Origin: Synechococcus sp. WH 7805 | GTDB taxonomy: Bacteria > Cyanobacteriota > Cyanobacteriia > PCC-6307 > Cyanobiaceae | NCBI RefSeq assembly: GCF_000153285.1 | Contig: NZ_CH724168.1 | Span: 231,823 to 295,822, forward strand | Length of the DNA: 64,000 nucleotides | Direction: 5' to 3' | Part shown: positions 51,930-61,667 of the stretch, in pieces | How the letters are laid out: each line of letters starts with the position of its first letter | How positions within the stretch are numbered: position 1 is the first letter of the stretch | Position numbers and translations under genes: made by a program | Notes under the pieces: model-generated | What the model was told of the DNA's origin: nothing | The model's database searches: none | What the model saw: only the letters and a program-made list of their open reading frames with translations

Positions 51930-52648
51930 GGGTTCAGGTTGATTGGACTGTTGTCTCCACGCAGCACGCAGTGGCTGATCGACCAGTCGTAATGCGTCCA
52001 AACCTTCGCTGGTAATCGGTACTCGGCGCCTTCAAAGGCCCCCAGAGTCACGCCTGTCGGCATTGCTGAGCAGTAGGGCCTGCTGCCTGGCCTTGCCAGG
52101 TACTGCTGGTGATAAGACTCGGCGAAATAGTAAGGACGATCTGCGGCGATCTCCGTGGTGATTGCACCGCGGCCTGCCGCCGACAGAGCGTTCTGATACC
52201 ACTCTCGGCTTGCCTGGACCCGTTCGATCTGTCGGGCATTCGTGGTGTAGATCGCTGATCGGTACTGGCTGCCGCAGTCATTGCCCTGGCGATCTCCCTG
52301 GGTTGGGTCATGACATTCCCAGAAGAGCTTGAGCAGATCACTCACATCGATGGCGGGTGAGCTCCACACCACGCGCACCACTTCTGTATGTCCTGTGCGT
52401 CCGCTGCAAACCTGGTCATAGCTCGGATGATCCGTCTCTCCGCCGGCGTATCCAACGGAGGTTGAAATCACACCAGGAAGTCTCCAGAACCCTTTTTCGG
52501 CGCCCCAGAAACAGCCACAACCGAAAATGATCTCTTCCTGATCCTCCATCAGAGGAGCTTTAAGCGGCGACCCGAGCACGACGTGGCGCTCAACTCCGTC
52601 GCCCTGCTCACGAGTCCCTGTGGAACCTGTCAACCAGTTGGGGAGCAT
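51926..52648 (-). CDS. msrA: Peptide methionine sulfoxide reductase A
   Basis: A 240-residue enzyme reducing the S-form of methionine sulfoxide in proteins. The catalytic Cys lies in IIFGCGCFWGAEKGFWRLPG. The family segments GYAGGETDHPSYDQVCSGRT and LLKLFWECHDPTQGDRQGND follow. An extension of about 45 residues precedes the family core. Its stop overlaps the next gene by 4 bp. Confidence 0.94.
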   Translation of the reverse strand: MLPNWLTGSTGTREQGDGVERHVVLGSPLKAPLMEDQEEIIFGCGCFWGAEKGFWRLPGVISTSVGYAGGETDHPSYDQVCSGRTGHTEVVRVVWSSPAIDVSDLLKLFWECHDPTQGDRQGNDCGSQYRSAIYTTNARQIERVQASREWYQNALSAAGRGAITTEIAADRPYYFAESYHQQYLARPGSRPYCSAMPTGVTLGAFEGAEYRLPAKVWTHYDWSISHCVLRGDNSPINLNP

Positions 52649-52672
52649 GGCAACGACGTTTCAGGTTCCAAA

Positions 52673-52930
52673 TTAGGTCGTTGTCCCTGGATCCAGGCGG
52701 ATGTGATTCAACAGGGTCGTGACAAAGGCGAAGAGCAGGAATGGAAGGCTTAGAACGAGAATCAGCCCCACACCCACCAAGGCAAAGAGCGGTCTGGACG
52801 ACCCCATGAGCGCTAAGCCTGAGGCGAGGCTCACAAAGATCACAGCCATCCAGGCCAGGATTTGGCCGTAGATATCACCAAACGTGAGGGTACAGCGAAC
52901 GTGAAATGGGGTTTCGGTGCCTGACGTCAT
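52673..52930 (-). CDS. Two-helix membrane protein
   Basis: An 85-residue protein with two hydrophobic segments (ILAWMAVIFVSLASGLALMG and FALVGVGLILVLSLPFLLFA). The N-terminus FHVRCTLTFGDIYGQ is cytoplasmic or periplasmic. No family is recognised. It sits 24 bp upstream of msrA on the same strand. Confidence 0.65.
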   Translation of the reverse strand: MTSGTETPFHVRCTLTFGDIYGQILAWMAVIFVSLASGLALMGSSRPLFALVGVGLILVLSLPFLLFAFVTTLLNHIRLDPGTTT

Positions 52931-53002
52931 GATTCCAGGGCAGTGAACTCAGCTAAGCCGAGGTCGGGAGCTTTGTCCGCCGTTCATTGCGCAAGCTTTG
53001 CG

Positions 53003-54754
53003 TCAGGCCACCGATTCCAGTCGTTCTTCGGCCTGTTCCCTCTCCCAGAGACTGCGGTAGAGGCCTTGTTCCTTGATCAATTGGTTGTGATGACCTTCCT
53101 GAACGAGACGGCCCTCCTCCAGCACGAGGATGCGATCGCACGCGGCAGCGGCAGAGAGCTGATGGCTGATCATCACCACGGTTCGCTGGGTCTGACGTCG
53201 CACCGACGTGAGGATCTCTGCGGCCGTGTTGTTGTCCACGCTGGCCAGGGCGTCATCCAGCACCAGAACAGGACATCGCATCAGCAAGGCCCGGCCGAGG
53301 GCCGTGCGCTGACGCTGGCCGCCGCTGAGAGTGATTCCCCGTTCGCCGACGAGCGTATTCATGCCGTCAGGGAAACCCTTCACATCACCGAGTAATCGCG
53401 CCTGTTCTGCAGCGGATTCCACCCTGTCCAAGGACGCCTGAGGGTCCCCGTAGCGGAGATTGTCCGCCAACGTGTTCGTGAAGAGATAGCCCTCCTGGGG
53501 AACCAGAGCGATCTGAGCGCGTAGATCGTCGAGGCGAAGCCTGGTCACGTCTTGGCCATCGAGAAAAAGTTCTCCTGCCGGCACATCCACCATTCGGCCC
53601 AGAGCTCTCGCCAGGGTGGTCTTGCCACATCCAACTGGCCCTACGACAGCCACGAGTTCTCCTGCGCTGATGCTGAAGCTGAGTCCGTTCAACGTGTCCT
53701 TTGCGCTGTCCTCGTAACGAATGTGCAGGTTGCGGGCCTCAAGTTCGCCGCGCACTGGTTGTTGAAGAGTGATGGGATGGCGACTGTCGCGGATCAGGGG
53801 TCTGCGCGACAGCAGTTCCTCCACTCGTTCCAGACTCACCTGACCCGTCTGAAAGGTGTTCAAGGTGAAGCCCAGCAGAGCGGTCGGGAACACGAGCCTT
53901 TCCACGTAAAGGATCAGCGCCACGAGTCCTCCGATTGACAGGGTGCCCTGTTGCAGCTGGCCACTGCCGAGAGCCAGAAGCAGGAGGAGGGACATCGAGG
54001 AAATCCCCTCGAGCAGAGGAAACAATGTGCTGCGAGTTTTGGCCAGTTGGATGGCGGAATCTCGATAGCGACGATTCCTGGAACTGAATGCATCCAGTTC
54101 CTGATCCTCCTGGTTGTAGATCTTGATGGCGGCGATGCCCGAAAGGTCCTCCTGAATCAGTTCGCTCAGCCCAGCCAGGGCCTCCTGCTGTCGTCGCTGC
54201 TGATGCATCATCCGCCGCCCGAAAAGACGAACGGACCCCAGCATCACGGGGTACAGAGCAATGGCAGCAACGGTGAGCCCCGGGTCGATCGCCAGCATCG
54301 CCGGCAAGGTGAAGGCATACGCCAGGGCCGTGTTTGTAAGGCTGAGCACTGCGAAACCAAGCAGCCGGCGAACGTTCTCCACATCACTCGTGGCCCTGCT
54401 GATGACCTCACCGCTGCCGGTCTTCTGAACCCAACCGGGCTCCTGTTGCAACATCTGGTCAAAGAGCTTCTGGCGCAGCTCCACTTCCACCTGCCTTCCC
54501 ACCCCGAAGACGAGTTGTCGGGAGTACAGCCGCACCACGGCCATCGAGCTCGCCAGCAGAACGATCCAGCCGGCCTGGGTCAGCACATCCGACAGCGCAA
54601 AGTCGCTCTGAAGGTCGTCAACCACGCGACGTACTTCCAGTGGGATGGTGACACTGAGAATGTTCACCACCACCAGCGCGATGGCACCCAGAATCACCGT
54701 TCGACGGTGGGGTTTCAGATAGCGGCCGATCAGATCGAGGCGGAAGGCGGCCAT
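53003..54754 (-). CDS. ABC exporter (permease-ATPase fusion)
   Basis: A 583-residue half-transporter of the MsbA/multidrug type. Six membrane helices cover residues ~15-310. The ATPase has Walker A VGPVGCGKTTLARAL, signature LSGGQRQRTALGRAL and Walker B CPVLVLDDALASVDN. It would work as a dimer; no partner half-transporter is adjacent, so a homodimer is likely. The substrate is unknown: lipid or small-molecule export are the usual options. Confidence 0.92.
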   Translation of the reverse strand: MAAFRLDLIGRYLKPHRRTVILGAIALVVVNILSVTIPLEVRRVVDDLQSDFALSDVLTQAGWIVLLASSMAVVRLYSRQLVFGVGRQVEVELRQKLFDQMLQQEPGWVQKTGSGEVISRATSDVENVRRLLGFAVLSLTNTALAYAFTLPAMLAIDPGLTVAAIALYPVMLGSVRLFGRRMMHQQRRQQEALAGLSELIQEDLSGIAAIKIYNQEDQELDAFSSRNRRYRDSAIQLAKTRSTLFPLLEGISSMSLLLLLALGSGQLQQGTLSIGGLVALILYVERLVFPTALLGFTLNTFQTGQVSLERVEELLSRRPLIRDSRHPITLQQPVRGELEARNLHIRYEDSAKDTLNGLSFSISAGELVAVVGPVGCGKTTLARALGRMVDVPAGELFLDGQDVTRLRLDDLRAQIALVPQEGYLFTNTLADNLRYGDPQASLDRVESAAEQARLLGDVKGFPDGMNTLVGERGITLSGGQRQRTALGRALLMRCPVLVLDDALASVDNNTAAEILTSVRRQTQRTVVMISHQLSAAAACDRILVLEEGRLVQEGHHNQLIKEQGLYRSLWEREQAEERLESVA

Positions 54755-54814
54755 CGGAGATCCTGAACAAGCAACAACTTAGGCAGTGGCATGAGGCAGG
54801 CTGCAGCGATCCGC

Positions 54815-55144
54815 ATGCCAGGTGTGTCCAATTCCGATTCCGATGATCAGAACCATCCTCTGGAAGCAATTGATCGCGACACGGTGGATCGCCTCCTGGC
54901 CTGTGAACGCCCTGGTCCTCAAGACATCACAGATCTGGCTCGGCTTTTCACGCGGTACGAGATGTTTCCAGGCGCCGCTTCCCTTCGCAACGATCTCGAT
55001 CGGGTCCTGACCTTCTGGGCGATCACTCGTGATGAACTCAACAGCCGAGCTCGCAAACTCTGGTCCTCAGGCTTCCGTCCTGGTCAATCGGGTGCAGAGG
55101 ATGTGGGATCCGGATTCGATGCTCAGCAATCCGACAGCCCGTGA
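54815..55144 (+). CDS. DUF3288 protein
   Basis: A 109-residue protein whose core NHPLEAIDRDTVDRLLACER, DITDLARLFTRYEMFPGAAS and LRNDLDRVLTFWAITRDEL matches DUF3288 of cyanobacteria. It is helical and soluble, with no known function. ATG 54815 (MPGVSNSDSD) is preferred; ATG 54791 would add eight residues. Divergent from the ABC exporter. Confidence 0.8.
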   Translation: MPGVSNSDSDDQNHPLEAIDRDTVDRLLACERPGPQDITDLARLFTRYEMFPGAASLRNDLDRVLTFWAITRDELNSRARKLWSSGFRPGQSGAEDVGSGFDAQQSDSP

Positions 55145-55222
55145 CGCTGCGACGAGCAGACGCCAGCAGAACTGGTCACAAATTCAATCCTGAGTAATAG
55201 TAGAAACATCCCCATCATCCGG

Positions 55223-55252
55223 CCCGGCGTGCTTTTGCACCCGGGTTTTTTT
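55223..55252 (+). terminator. Terminator before trpD
   Basis: CCCGG-C-GTGC and GCAC-CCGGG pair around TTTT with one bulge, followed by seven T. It closes the upstream unit, 42 bp before trpD; a role as an attenuator is possible but no Trp-rich leader is visible. Confidence 0.7.
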
Positions 55253-55294
55253 CTGTTCACTGCTCATCGTTTGAAGTTTTGAAGGCTCTGCCTC

Positions 55295-56341
55295 ATGGTT
55301 TCTTTGCCTAATCCCTGGTCCAAGCGCCTGGATCATCTGCTTGACGGCGGTGTGTTTGGTCATGCCGAAGCGACAGAGTTGATGGAGGCCTGGCTTGCCG
55401 AAGCACTGACACCCGTTCAGACCGGCGCCTTCCTCGCAGCCTTTCGCTCTAGGGGGGTGGACGGAACCGAACTGGGAGCCATGGCGGCCGTGCTGCGCCA
55501 GGCCAGTCCTCTTCCCTGTGACAGACCATCCCTGCGCATGGTCGATACCTGCGGCACCGGAGGCGATGGTGCTGACACCTTCAACATTTCCACGGCCGTG
55601 GCGTTCACAGCTGCCGCCTGCGGAGCCACGGTGGCGAAACACGGAAACCGAAGTGCCAGCGGCAAGGTCGGTTCTGCCGATGTTCTCGAAGGGTTGGGTC
55701 TTCATCTCAAGGCTCCTGCTGACCAAGTGGTGAAGGCCTTGCCAGCCACCGGGGTGACCTTTTTGTTCGCACCTGCCTGGCATCCCGCACTGGTGAATCT
55801 CGCTCCTCTGCGCAAGAGCCTCGGCGTGCGAACGGTTTTCAACCTGCTTGGTCCTCTCGTGAATCCCCTGCGGCCCGATGGCCAGGTGCTCGGCGTTGCG
55901 ACCGATGACCTGCTTGACCCGATGGCTGAGGCTCTGCGTTCGTTGGGGCAGGACCGGGCTGTGGTGGTTCACGGATCCGGTGGTTTGGACGAAGCCTCCC
56001 TGGCCGGTCCCAATCCTGTGCGCATTCTGGAAAACGGCCATGTGCGCTCCGAATGGATTGCTCCAGAGGATCTGGGTCTGCAGCAGACACCGCTCGACGA
56101 CCTGCGTGGTGGTGATCTGCTCTGCAATCAGACCATTCTTGAGGAACTGCTAAAGGGACGCGGCAGTCAGGCCCAGAATGAGGTGGTGGCGTTCAATGCG
56201 GCGCTTGTGCTCTGGGTCGCGGGTGTTGAGTCCGATCTCAGCCGCGCTGCCCAGCAGGCTCTCGATGCCCTTGCCCAGGGCTCCCCTTGGCGTCGTCTTG
56301 AACAACTTCGCGATGCCCTGACCCCCGCCAAGGAAGAATGA
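55295..56341 (+). CDS. trpD: Anthranilate phosphoribosyltransferase
   Basis: A 348-residue enzyme of tryptophan synthesis joining anthranilate to PRPP. The PRPP and Mg motif is [20 protein letters not shown], followed by [20 protein letters not shown]. It is alone, without trpC or trpB beside it, as is usual in cyanobacteria where trp genes are scattered. Confidence 0.96.
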   Translation: MVSLPNPWSKRLDHLLDGGVFGHAEATELMEAWLAEALTPVQTGAFLAAFRSRGVDGTELGAMAAVLRQASPLPCDRPSLRMVDTCGTGGDGADTFNISTAVAFTAAACGATVAKHGNRSASGKVGSADVLEGLGLHLKAPADQVVKALPATGVTFLFAPAWHPALVNLAPLRKSLGVRTVFNLLGPLVNPLRPDGQVLGVATDDLLDPMAEALRSLGQDRAVVVHGSGGLDEASLAGPNPVRILENGHVRSEWIAPEDLGLQQTPLDDLRGGDLLCNQTILEELLKGRGSQAQNEVVAFNAALVLWVAGVESDLSRAAQQALDALAQGSPWRRLEQLRDALTPAKEE

Positions 56342-56375
56342 ACGTGTCCGACTTGCTGAAGGGATCGGTTCAACA

Positions 56376-57521
56376 ATGATGACAGCCTCATCCGTGAACC
56401 CGGCGATGCTGATGCTCGCTGATGGAACCGTGTTTCAAGGTCTGGCCTGTGGAGCGGTTGGCAGTGCCGTGGGTGAGGTGGTCTTCAACACGGGGATGAC
56501 CGGTTATCAGGAAGTGATGACGGATCCCAGCTATTCCGGACAGCTGGTCACATTCACCTATCCCGAGCTGGGCAACACCGGTGTGAATGATCACGATCAG
56601 GAGGCAGACCATGCCCACGTGCGTGGGTTGATCGCCCGTCAGCTCTCTCCGGTCTCCAGCAGCTGGCGATCCACTCAGAGCCTGCAGGCCTGGCTGGAAC
56701 AGCAAGGTGTCGTTGGTATTCAGGGGATCGACACGCGTGCCCTGGTGCGCCACCTGCGTGAAACAGGAGCGATGAATGGAATCATCAGTTCCTCCGGACG
56801 TTCTCCAGCCGATCTGAGGGAGGAGCTTCGTGCTGCTCCTTCAATGGAGGGGCTCAATCTTGCTGATCGGGTGACAACGCAGACCCCCTACACCTGGGAA
56901 AAGCCCTGCAGCGTTGCGTTCGACCGTCGTCTGCAATCCAGCCGATCTGAACGGCCTTATCGCGTCGTGGCGATTGATTTCGGGATCAAACGGGCCATCC
57001 TCGACCGCCTTGTGAGTCATGGTTGCGCTGTCACGGTGGTCCCGGCCTCGGTGGATTTGAACACCGTGCTCGCCCATGAGCCGGAGGGGGTCTTCCTGTC
57101 CAACGGGCCCGGTGACCCCGCGGCCGTGACCCATGGCATCGATCTGGCCCGTGGCCTTCTTGAGCATCAAGCCCTGCCTTTGTTTGGAATCTGCCTCGGT
57201 CATCAGATTCTCGGCTTGGCGCTCGGTGGTGAGACGTTCAAGCTCGGGTACGGCCATCGCGGACTCAACCATCCCTGCGGTACATCCGGTCAGGTGGAGA
57301 TCACCAGCCAGAACCATGGCTTCGCTCTGGATGCCTCAAGCCTTCCCCAGGACAAGGTGGAGATCACTCATCTGAATCTCAACGACCGCACAGTTGCGGC
57401 GATTGCCCATCGTCATCAGCCGGTCTTCAGTGTTCAGTACCACCCAGAAGCCAGTCCTGGACCCCATGATGCGGATCATCATTTTTCCCGATTCGTGACA
57501 CTGATGTCGGATCGCCGCTGA
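56376..57521 (+). CDS. carA: Carbamoyl-phosphate synthase, small subunit
   Basis: A 381-residue glutaminase subunit that supplies ammonia to CarB. The N-terminal domain holds [20 protein letters not shown]. The class I amidotransferase triad is in [20 protein letters not shown] (Cys) and [11 protein letters not shown] (His, Glu). ATG 56376 and 56379 are both possible. carB is not in the window. Confidence 0.96.
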   Translation: MMTASSVNPAMLMLADGTVFQGLACGAVGSAVGEVVFNTGMTGYQEVMTDPSYSGQLVTFTYPELGNTGVNDHDQEADHAHVRGLIARQLSPVSSSWRSTQSLQAWLEQQGVVGIQGIDTRALVRHLRETGAMNGIISSSGRSPADLREELRAAPSMEGLNLADRVTTQTPYTWEKPCSVAFDRRLQSSRSERPYRVVAIDFGIKRAILDRLVSHGCAVTVVPASVDLNTVLAHEPEGVFLSNGPGDPAAVTHGIDLARGLLEHQALPLFGICLGHQILGLALGGETFKLGYGHRGLNHPCGTSGQVEITSQNHGFALDASSLPQDKVEITHLNLNDRTVAAIAHRHQPVFSVQYHPEASPGPHDADHHFSRFVTLMSDRR

Positions 57522-57561
57522 ACCGTGGTCTGTTCCGGTGTTGATCCCTACACTTCGCACG

Positions 57562-57951
57562 ATGCATCCAGGGGGGTCTGTTCCCATCACTGAACTCCAG
57601 CGACTGACGGTTTCGCTACGCGGCGGATTCGAACAGAAGGGTGGGTGTCTGGTTTTTCACTTCACCGGACAGCTGGATGCCTTCTCCGAGAAGCAGTTCC
57701 TCAGCTACGTGGCTGATGTGCTCAAGGCCAATGCTTCCTCAACGGTTCTCGATTTGAGCAAGATCGACTTTCTTGATTCATCCGGTTTGGGCGCTCTGGT
57801 GCAACTCGCCAAACAGTGCAACGACTCCAAACGCAGCTTTGTGGTGGTGGGTAATGCTCGCGTCAGCCAGACTGTGAAACTGGTCAGGCTTGAGGCGTTC
57901 CTTCACCTCGTGAACGATCTGGAGTCGGCTTTCACCCAGCTGGCCGCTTGA
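57562..57951 (+). CDS. STAS-domain protein (anti-sigma-factor antagonist like)
   Basis: A 129-residue protein with a single STAS domain. The phosphorylatable Ser is expected in FLDSSGLGALVQLAKQCNDS. The first strand begins LVFHFTGQLDAFSEK. Partners would be a kinase and a sigma factor or another regulator, none adjacent. ATG 57562 is preferred to one at 57538. Its stop overlaps the next start (TTGA). Confidence 0.88.
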   Translation: MHPGGSVPITELQRLTVSLRGGFEQKGGCLVFHFTGQLDAFSEKQFLSYVADVLKANASSTVLDLSKIDFLDSSGLGALVQLAKQCNDSKRSFVVVGNARVSQTVKLVRLEAFLHLVNDLESAFTQLAA

Positions 57952-58358
57952 GCGACTGGGTCCGGATTCAGCAGGCTCTGCCTTCGCAATCCGTTGATCT
58001 TGGTCCCCTCCAGCTTGCCTGGCTCGGTGATGCCGTCTGGGAACTGCATCAACGACTTCGCCATTGCCGACGTCCAGGACGGGCGTCTGATCTGCACCGG
58101 TCGGTTGTCGCCGAGGTCCGGGCGGATGCGCAAGCTCTCGCCTTGGAGCGACTTCGGCCCATGCTGACTGAGTTTGAAAGCGATCTGGTCCGTCGCGGCC
58201 GCAACCGCGCCGGGAGGGGGCCGCGCGGTGGCGACCCCGCTGCCTATGGGAAGGCCACAGGATTTGAGACAATGGTTGGCTGGCTCTATCTTCACAATCC
58301 GACGCGGCTTGCCCAGCTTCTGGATCGCCTTGAGGAGACCGAATCAGCCCTGTCATAA
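57948..58358 (+). CDS. mrnC: Mini-ribonuclease III
   Basis: A 136-residue RNase III domain without a double-stranded RNA-binding domain, which trims rRNA precursors. The catalytic helix is LAWLGDAVWELHQRL, and the second acid lies in the C-terminal ATGFETMVGWLYLHNPTRL. TTG 57948 is set by the TTGA overlap with the STAS gene. Confidence 0.88.
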   Translation: MSDWVRIQQALPSQSVDLGPLQLAWLGDAVWELHQRLRHCRRPGRASDLHRSVVAEVRADAQALALERLRPMLTEFESDLVRRGRNRAGRGPRGGDPAAYGKATGFETMVGWLYLHNPTRLAQLLDRLEETESALS

Positions 58359-58369
58359 CCATCGATCCC

Positions 58370-59755
58370 ATGAGCTCCCGTTTTGAACGCCGCCCGTCCC
58401 GTCCCCCACGCGGTGGAGATCCCGGGGGAGGTCGTCCGTCCAGAGGAGGTCCTCGCGGAAGTTCGGCTCGGATGGATGAACGAGGACCGGGCCGTGATCG
58501 CCGTGATCGCCGTGATGGCAGCGACGAGCGAAGGGAGTCTCCTTGGCGAGTCGAGCGGAGTGGCGATACCAAGCGACGCGTCCCCGCCAGAGGTGGGTCT
58601 AGTGATTACGCGCGATCAGTCAGTAGAGCTGGCGTCCGATCTGTGGACGTTGCAGCACGCGGGCGTCGGGATCAACGCAGCTCTGAGCGTCGCCTCTCTG
58701 AACGCAATCGTGAGGTGCCTCTGCGGTCCCGTGATGGTGAAGCCAGGGGAAGCCGTTCGCAAGACAGTCGATCGCTGCGATCAGACCGCCAAGACCGTCG
58801 TTTTGATGAGAAGCCCCGGGGCGAGGCCAAGTCCCACTCCGCAGATTCCGTTGCTGATGATCTTCTCTGGGGCCGTCATGCCACCCAGGCAGCTCTGGAA
58901 GCCGGTCGCCCCATTCACCGGATCTGGTGCACCAGTGAGATGCGGAGTGCACCGCGTTTCATGCAGCTCCTTCGAGACGCCAAAGCCTCAGGTGTTCTGG
59001 TGGAGGAGGTGACCTGGGCCCGGCTGGCCCAGATGACCGGAGGGGCTGTCCACCAAGGCATCGCCCTGCAGACCGCTGCTGCTGAGACCCTTGATCTTTC
59101 CGATCTCATCGAGGGCTGTGCCGCACTCCAAGAAGCCCCCCTGCTGCTGGCACTGGATGGTCTGACCGATCCTCATAATCTGGGCGCCATCGTCCGCTCT
59201 GCGGAAGCTCTCGGCGCTCATGGCGTTGTGCTTCCCCAACGCCGAAGCGCTGGATTGACAGGATCTGTGGCCAAAGTGGCAGCTGGTGCCCTCGAACACC
59301 TCCCGGTTGCGAGAGTGGTGAATCTCAACCGTTCGTTGGAAACTCTCAAAGATGCCGGGTATCGGGTGGTGGGCCTGGCTGAGGAGGGTGACCAGACGCT
59401 GGAAGAAGTCGACCTTGATGGTCCATTGGTGGTGGTGACCGGTTCGGAGGACCAGGGACTGTCGATGTTGACGCGCCGCCATTGCGATCACTTGATCCGC
59501 ATTCCCCTCAGAGGCATCACTCCGAGTCTCAATGCGTCGGTTGCCACCGCTCTTTGCCTCTACGAGGTGGCCCGTCGTGGCTGGATGAAAGGCCTGCGTG
59601 GTCAGAACCCTTCGCCGCAGATCGTGCGCCCAAGATTGCCAGCGGCACCGAAGACCCGCAGCGTCGTGAAGCCTCACGAAACAGTGCTGGATCTTCAGCT
59701 TGAACGCTCGACCGAGATTCCAACACCCAGTTTCGATGGAAGTGTCGAACTTTGA
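58370..59755 (+). CDS. SPOUT rRNA 2'-O-methyltransferase (RlmB/TrmH type)
   Basis: A 461-residue protein. The C-terminal SPOUT domain carries LALDGLTDPHNLGAIVRSAE, VVTGSEDQGLSMLTRRH and IRIPLRGITPSLNASVATAL, typical of RlmB, which methylates G2251 of 23S rRNA. The first ~150 residues are Arg-, Gly-, Asp- and Ser-rich (e.g. RRPSRPPRGGDPGGGRPSRG), probably disordered and RNA-binding. The substrate domain (HATQAALEAGRPIHRIWCTS) precedes the SPOUT fold. Confidence 0.9.
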   Translation: MSSRFERRPSRPPRGGDPGGGRPSRGGPRGSSARMDERGPGRDRRDRRDGSDERRESPWRVERSGDTKRRVPARGGSSDYARSVSRAGVRSVDVAARGRRDQRSSERRLSERNREVPLRSRDGEARGSRSQDSRSLRSDRQDRRFDEKPRGEAKSHSADSVADDLLWGRHATQAALEAGRPIHRIWCTSEMRSAPRFMQLLRDAKASGVLVEEVTWARLAQMTGGAVHQGIALQTAAAETLDLSDLIEGCAALQEAPLLLALDGLTDPHNLGAIVRSAEALGAHGVVLPQRRSAGLTGSVAKVAAGALEHLPVARVVNLNRSLETLKDAGYRVVGLAEEGDQTLEEVDLDGPLVVVTGSEDQGLSMLTRRHCDHLIRIPLRGITPSLNASVATALCLYEVARRGWMKGLRGQNPSPQIVRPRLPAAPKTRSVVKPHETVLDLQLERSTEIPTPSFDGSVEL

Positions 59756-59807
59756 AAGCCGAGCGTGCTAAATCAAGGCACAATGACGGAGTCTTCACAG
59801 CTCCGCC

Positions 59808-60053
59808 ATGAGCCCGCTGATTTGGCCGATGCGCTCCCTTGCCAACGGCCTTGGACTCGCATGGTGGGCCAAAGTTCACACCCGTAATCCGAGTGTGACT
59901 TACTGGTTCGGACCTTATGTCCGCCGCTCCGGTCTTGAGAAAGCTCTCCCAGGATTTCTCGCAGACCTCGAATCTGAGTCACCCGATTCCATCGAGCAAT
60001 CCCTGATCCGCTGTCGTCGTACGGAGCCGTTCACGATTGAGTCTGCGTCCTGA
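59808..60053 (+). CDS. DUF1816 protein
   Basis: An 81-residue protein whose core WWAKVHTRNPSVTYWFGPYV and SRSGLEKALPGFLADL-like segment fit DUF1816, a small family of cyanobacteria with a proposed link to phycobilisome linker proteins. It is 58 bp upstream of gatA. Function unproved. Confidence 0.8.
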   Translation: MSPLIWPMRSLANGLGLAWWAKVHTRNPSVTYWFGPYVRRSGLEKALPGFLADLESESPDSIEQSLIRCRRTEPFTIESAS

Positions 60054-60111
60054 GAGGCTCTCTGGCATTTCGACTGGCTGATAGCGTCTCAGCTGCACGA
60101 AAGTTCTGACC

Positions 60112-61575
60112 ATGGCGATCGCCGAATGGCGTCAGCAATTGGCGAACGGAGAGGTTTCAGCACGGGAGCTCACCGACCACCATCTGGCCAGGATCGAAGC
60201 GGTTGAACCTGGAATCCATGCCTTCCTTGAGGTCACCGCGGAGCGGGCCAGGGCCGATGCCGATCGCGTTGATGAAGCCCGTGCCGCCGGTGAGGACTTG
60301 CCTCGTCTCGCCGGGGTTCCTTTGGCCATCAAGGACAACCTCTGTACACGTGGTGTTCGTACCACTTGCTCCAGTCGGATGCTGGAGCAGTTCGTTCCCC
60401 CCTATGAGTCCACGGTGACCGAGCGCCTCTGGGCTGCTGGAGCCGTTCTGCTCGGTAAGACGAATCTCGATGAGTTCGCCATGGGTGGATCCACGGAGAC
60501 ATCCGCCTTCGGGCCCACGGCGAACCCCTGGAATCCTGACTATGTCCCTGGCGGCAGCTCCGGTGGAAGCGCTGCGGCGATGGCGGCCGGCGAGTGTCTG
60601 GCCTCCATCGGTTCCGATACCGGCGGTTCGATTCGTCAGCCGGCCTCGTTCTGCGGCGTGGTCGGTCTTAAGCCGACGTATGGGCGTGTCAGTCGCTATG
60701 GACTCGTTGCCTTCGCCAGTTCCCTCGACCAGGTCGGTCCCTTCAGCCATTCCGTGGCCGATGCCGCGGAGCTGCTTCAGGTGATGGCGGGTGCGGATCC
60801 CCGCGATTCCACCTGTCTCAATGCTCCCGTTCCGGATTACTGCGCGGCACTGGGGCGTCCCGTGGAAGGCCTGAAAGTTGGACTTGTGAGGGAATGCTTC
60901 GAACAGGAGGGTCTGGATCCTCAGGTGAAAGCATCCGTTCTTGCTGCTGCGCAGCAGCTGCAGGCCCTTGGGGCGGATTTGGTGGATGTGAGCTGTCCCC
61001 GGTTCAACGACGGGATCGCCACCTACTACGTGATTGCACCGTCTGAGGCATCGGCCAACCTCGCCCGTTACGACGGTGTGAAGTATGGATACCGGGCTGA
61101 GGATGCAGCCTCGCTGGCCGCGATGACCGCACGTAGCCGTGCCGAAGGATTCGGCAGTGAGGTACAGCGCCGCATCCTGATCGGCACCTATGCGCTGTCG
61201 GCGGGCTATGTGGATGCTTACTACAAGAAGGCCCAACAGGTGCGCACGCTGATCCGGCGTGACTTCGATGCCGCATTCCAGTCAGTGGATGTGCTGCTGA
61301 CGCCAACTGCTCCCGGTACGGCCTTTAAGAACGGCGCCCACGCGGATGATCCGCTGGCGATGTACTTATCTGATTTGCTGACGATTCCGGCCAATCTGGC
61401 GGGTCTTCCGGCGATCAGCCTCCCCTGCGGCTTTGATAACGGAGGACTGCCGATCGGAGTGCAGCTGATTGGAAACGTGCTCGAGGAGCCGCGCCTCTTG
61501 CAGGTTGCTCACCAGTACGAACAGGCAGCCGATGTCATGAAATCCCGTCCAGAGGGGGCGTTCATCCCAGGCTGA
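60112..61575 (+). CDS. gatA: Asp/Glu-tRNA amidotransferase subunit A
   Basis: A 487-residue amidase that releases ammonia from glutamine to convert Glu-tRNA(Gln) to Gln-tRNA(Gln). The Ser-cisSer-Lys triad lies in [11 protein letters not shown] (Lys), [20 protein letters not shown] (cis-Ser) and [20 protein letters not shown] (nucleophile). gatB and gatC are not adjacent. Confidence 0.96.
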   Translation: MAIAEWRQQLANGEVSARELTDHHLARIEAVEPGIHAFLEVTAERARADADRVDEARAAGEDLPRLAGVPLAIKDNLCTRGVRTTCSSRMLEQFVPPYESTVTERLWAAGAVLLGKTNLDEFAMGGSTETSAFGPTANPWNPDYVPGGSSGGSAAAMAAGECLASIGSDTGGSIRQPASFCGVVGLKPTYGRVSRYGLVAFASSLDQVGPFSHSVADAAELLQVMAGADPRDSTCLNAPVPDYCAALGRPVEGLKVGLVRECFEQEGLDPQVKASVLAAAQQLQALGADLVDVSCPRFNDGIATYYVIAPSEASANLARYDGVKYGYRAEDAASLAAMTARSRAEGFGSEVQRRILIGTYALSAGYVDAYYKKAQQVRTLIRRDFDAAFQSVDVLLTPTAPGTAFKNGAHADDPLAMYLSDLLTIPANLAGLPAISLPCGFDNGGLPIGVQLIGNVLEEPRLLQVAHQYEQAADVMKSRPEGAFIPG

Positions 61576-61667
61576 ACGTTGCCAGCTGGTTCGATTGGAT
61601 CCATTCACGCTAGATGCGGTGTTGGCGACTCGGTCCTGCCCCTGCATCTTGCGCCGGCGCTTAGGCT

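Noticed and set aside
58383-59012. 209-codon gene in the second frame of the rRNA methyltransferase
   Set aside because: No recognisable domain or ribosome-binding site; explained by the Arg/Gly-rich composition. Kept only as a note in the findings.
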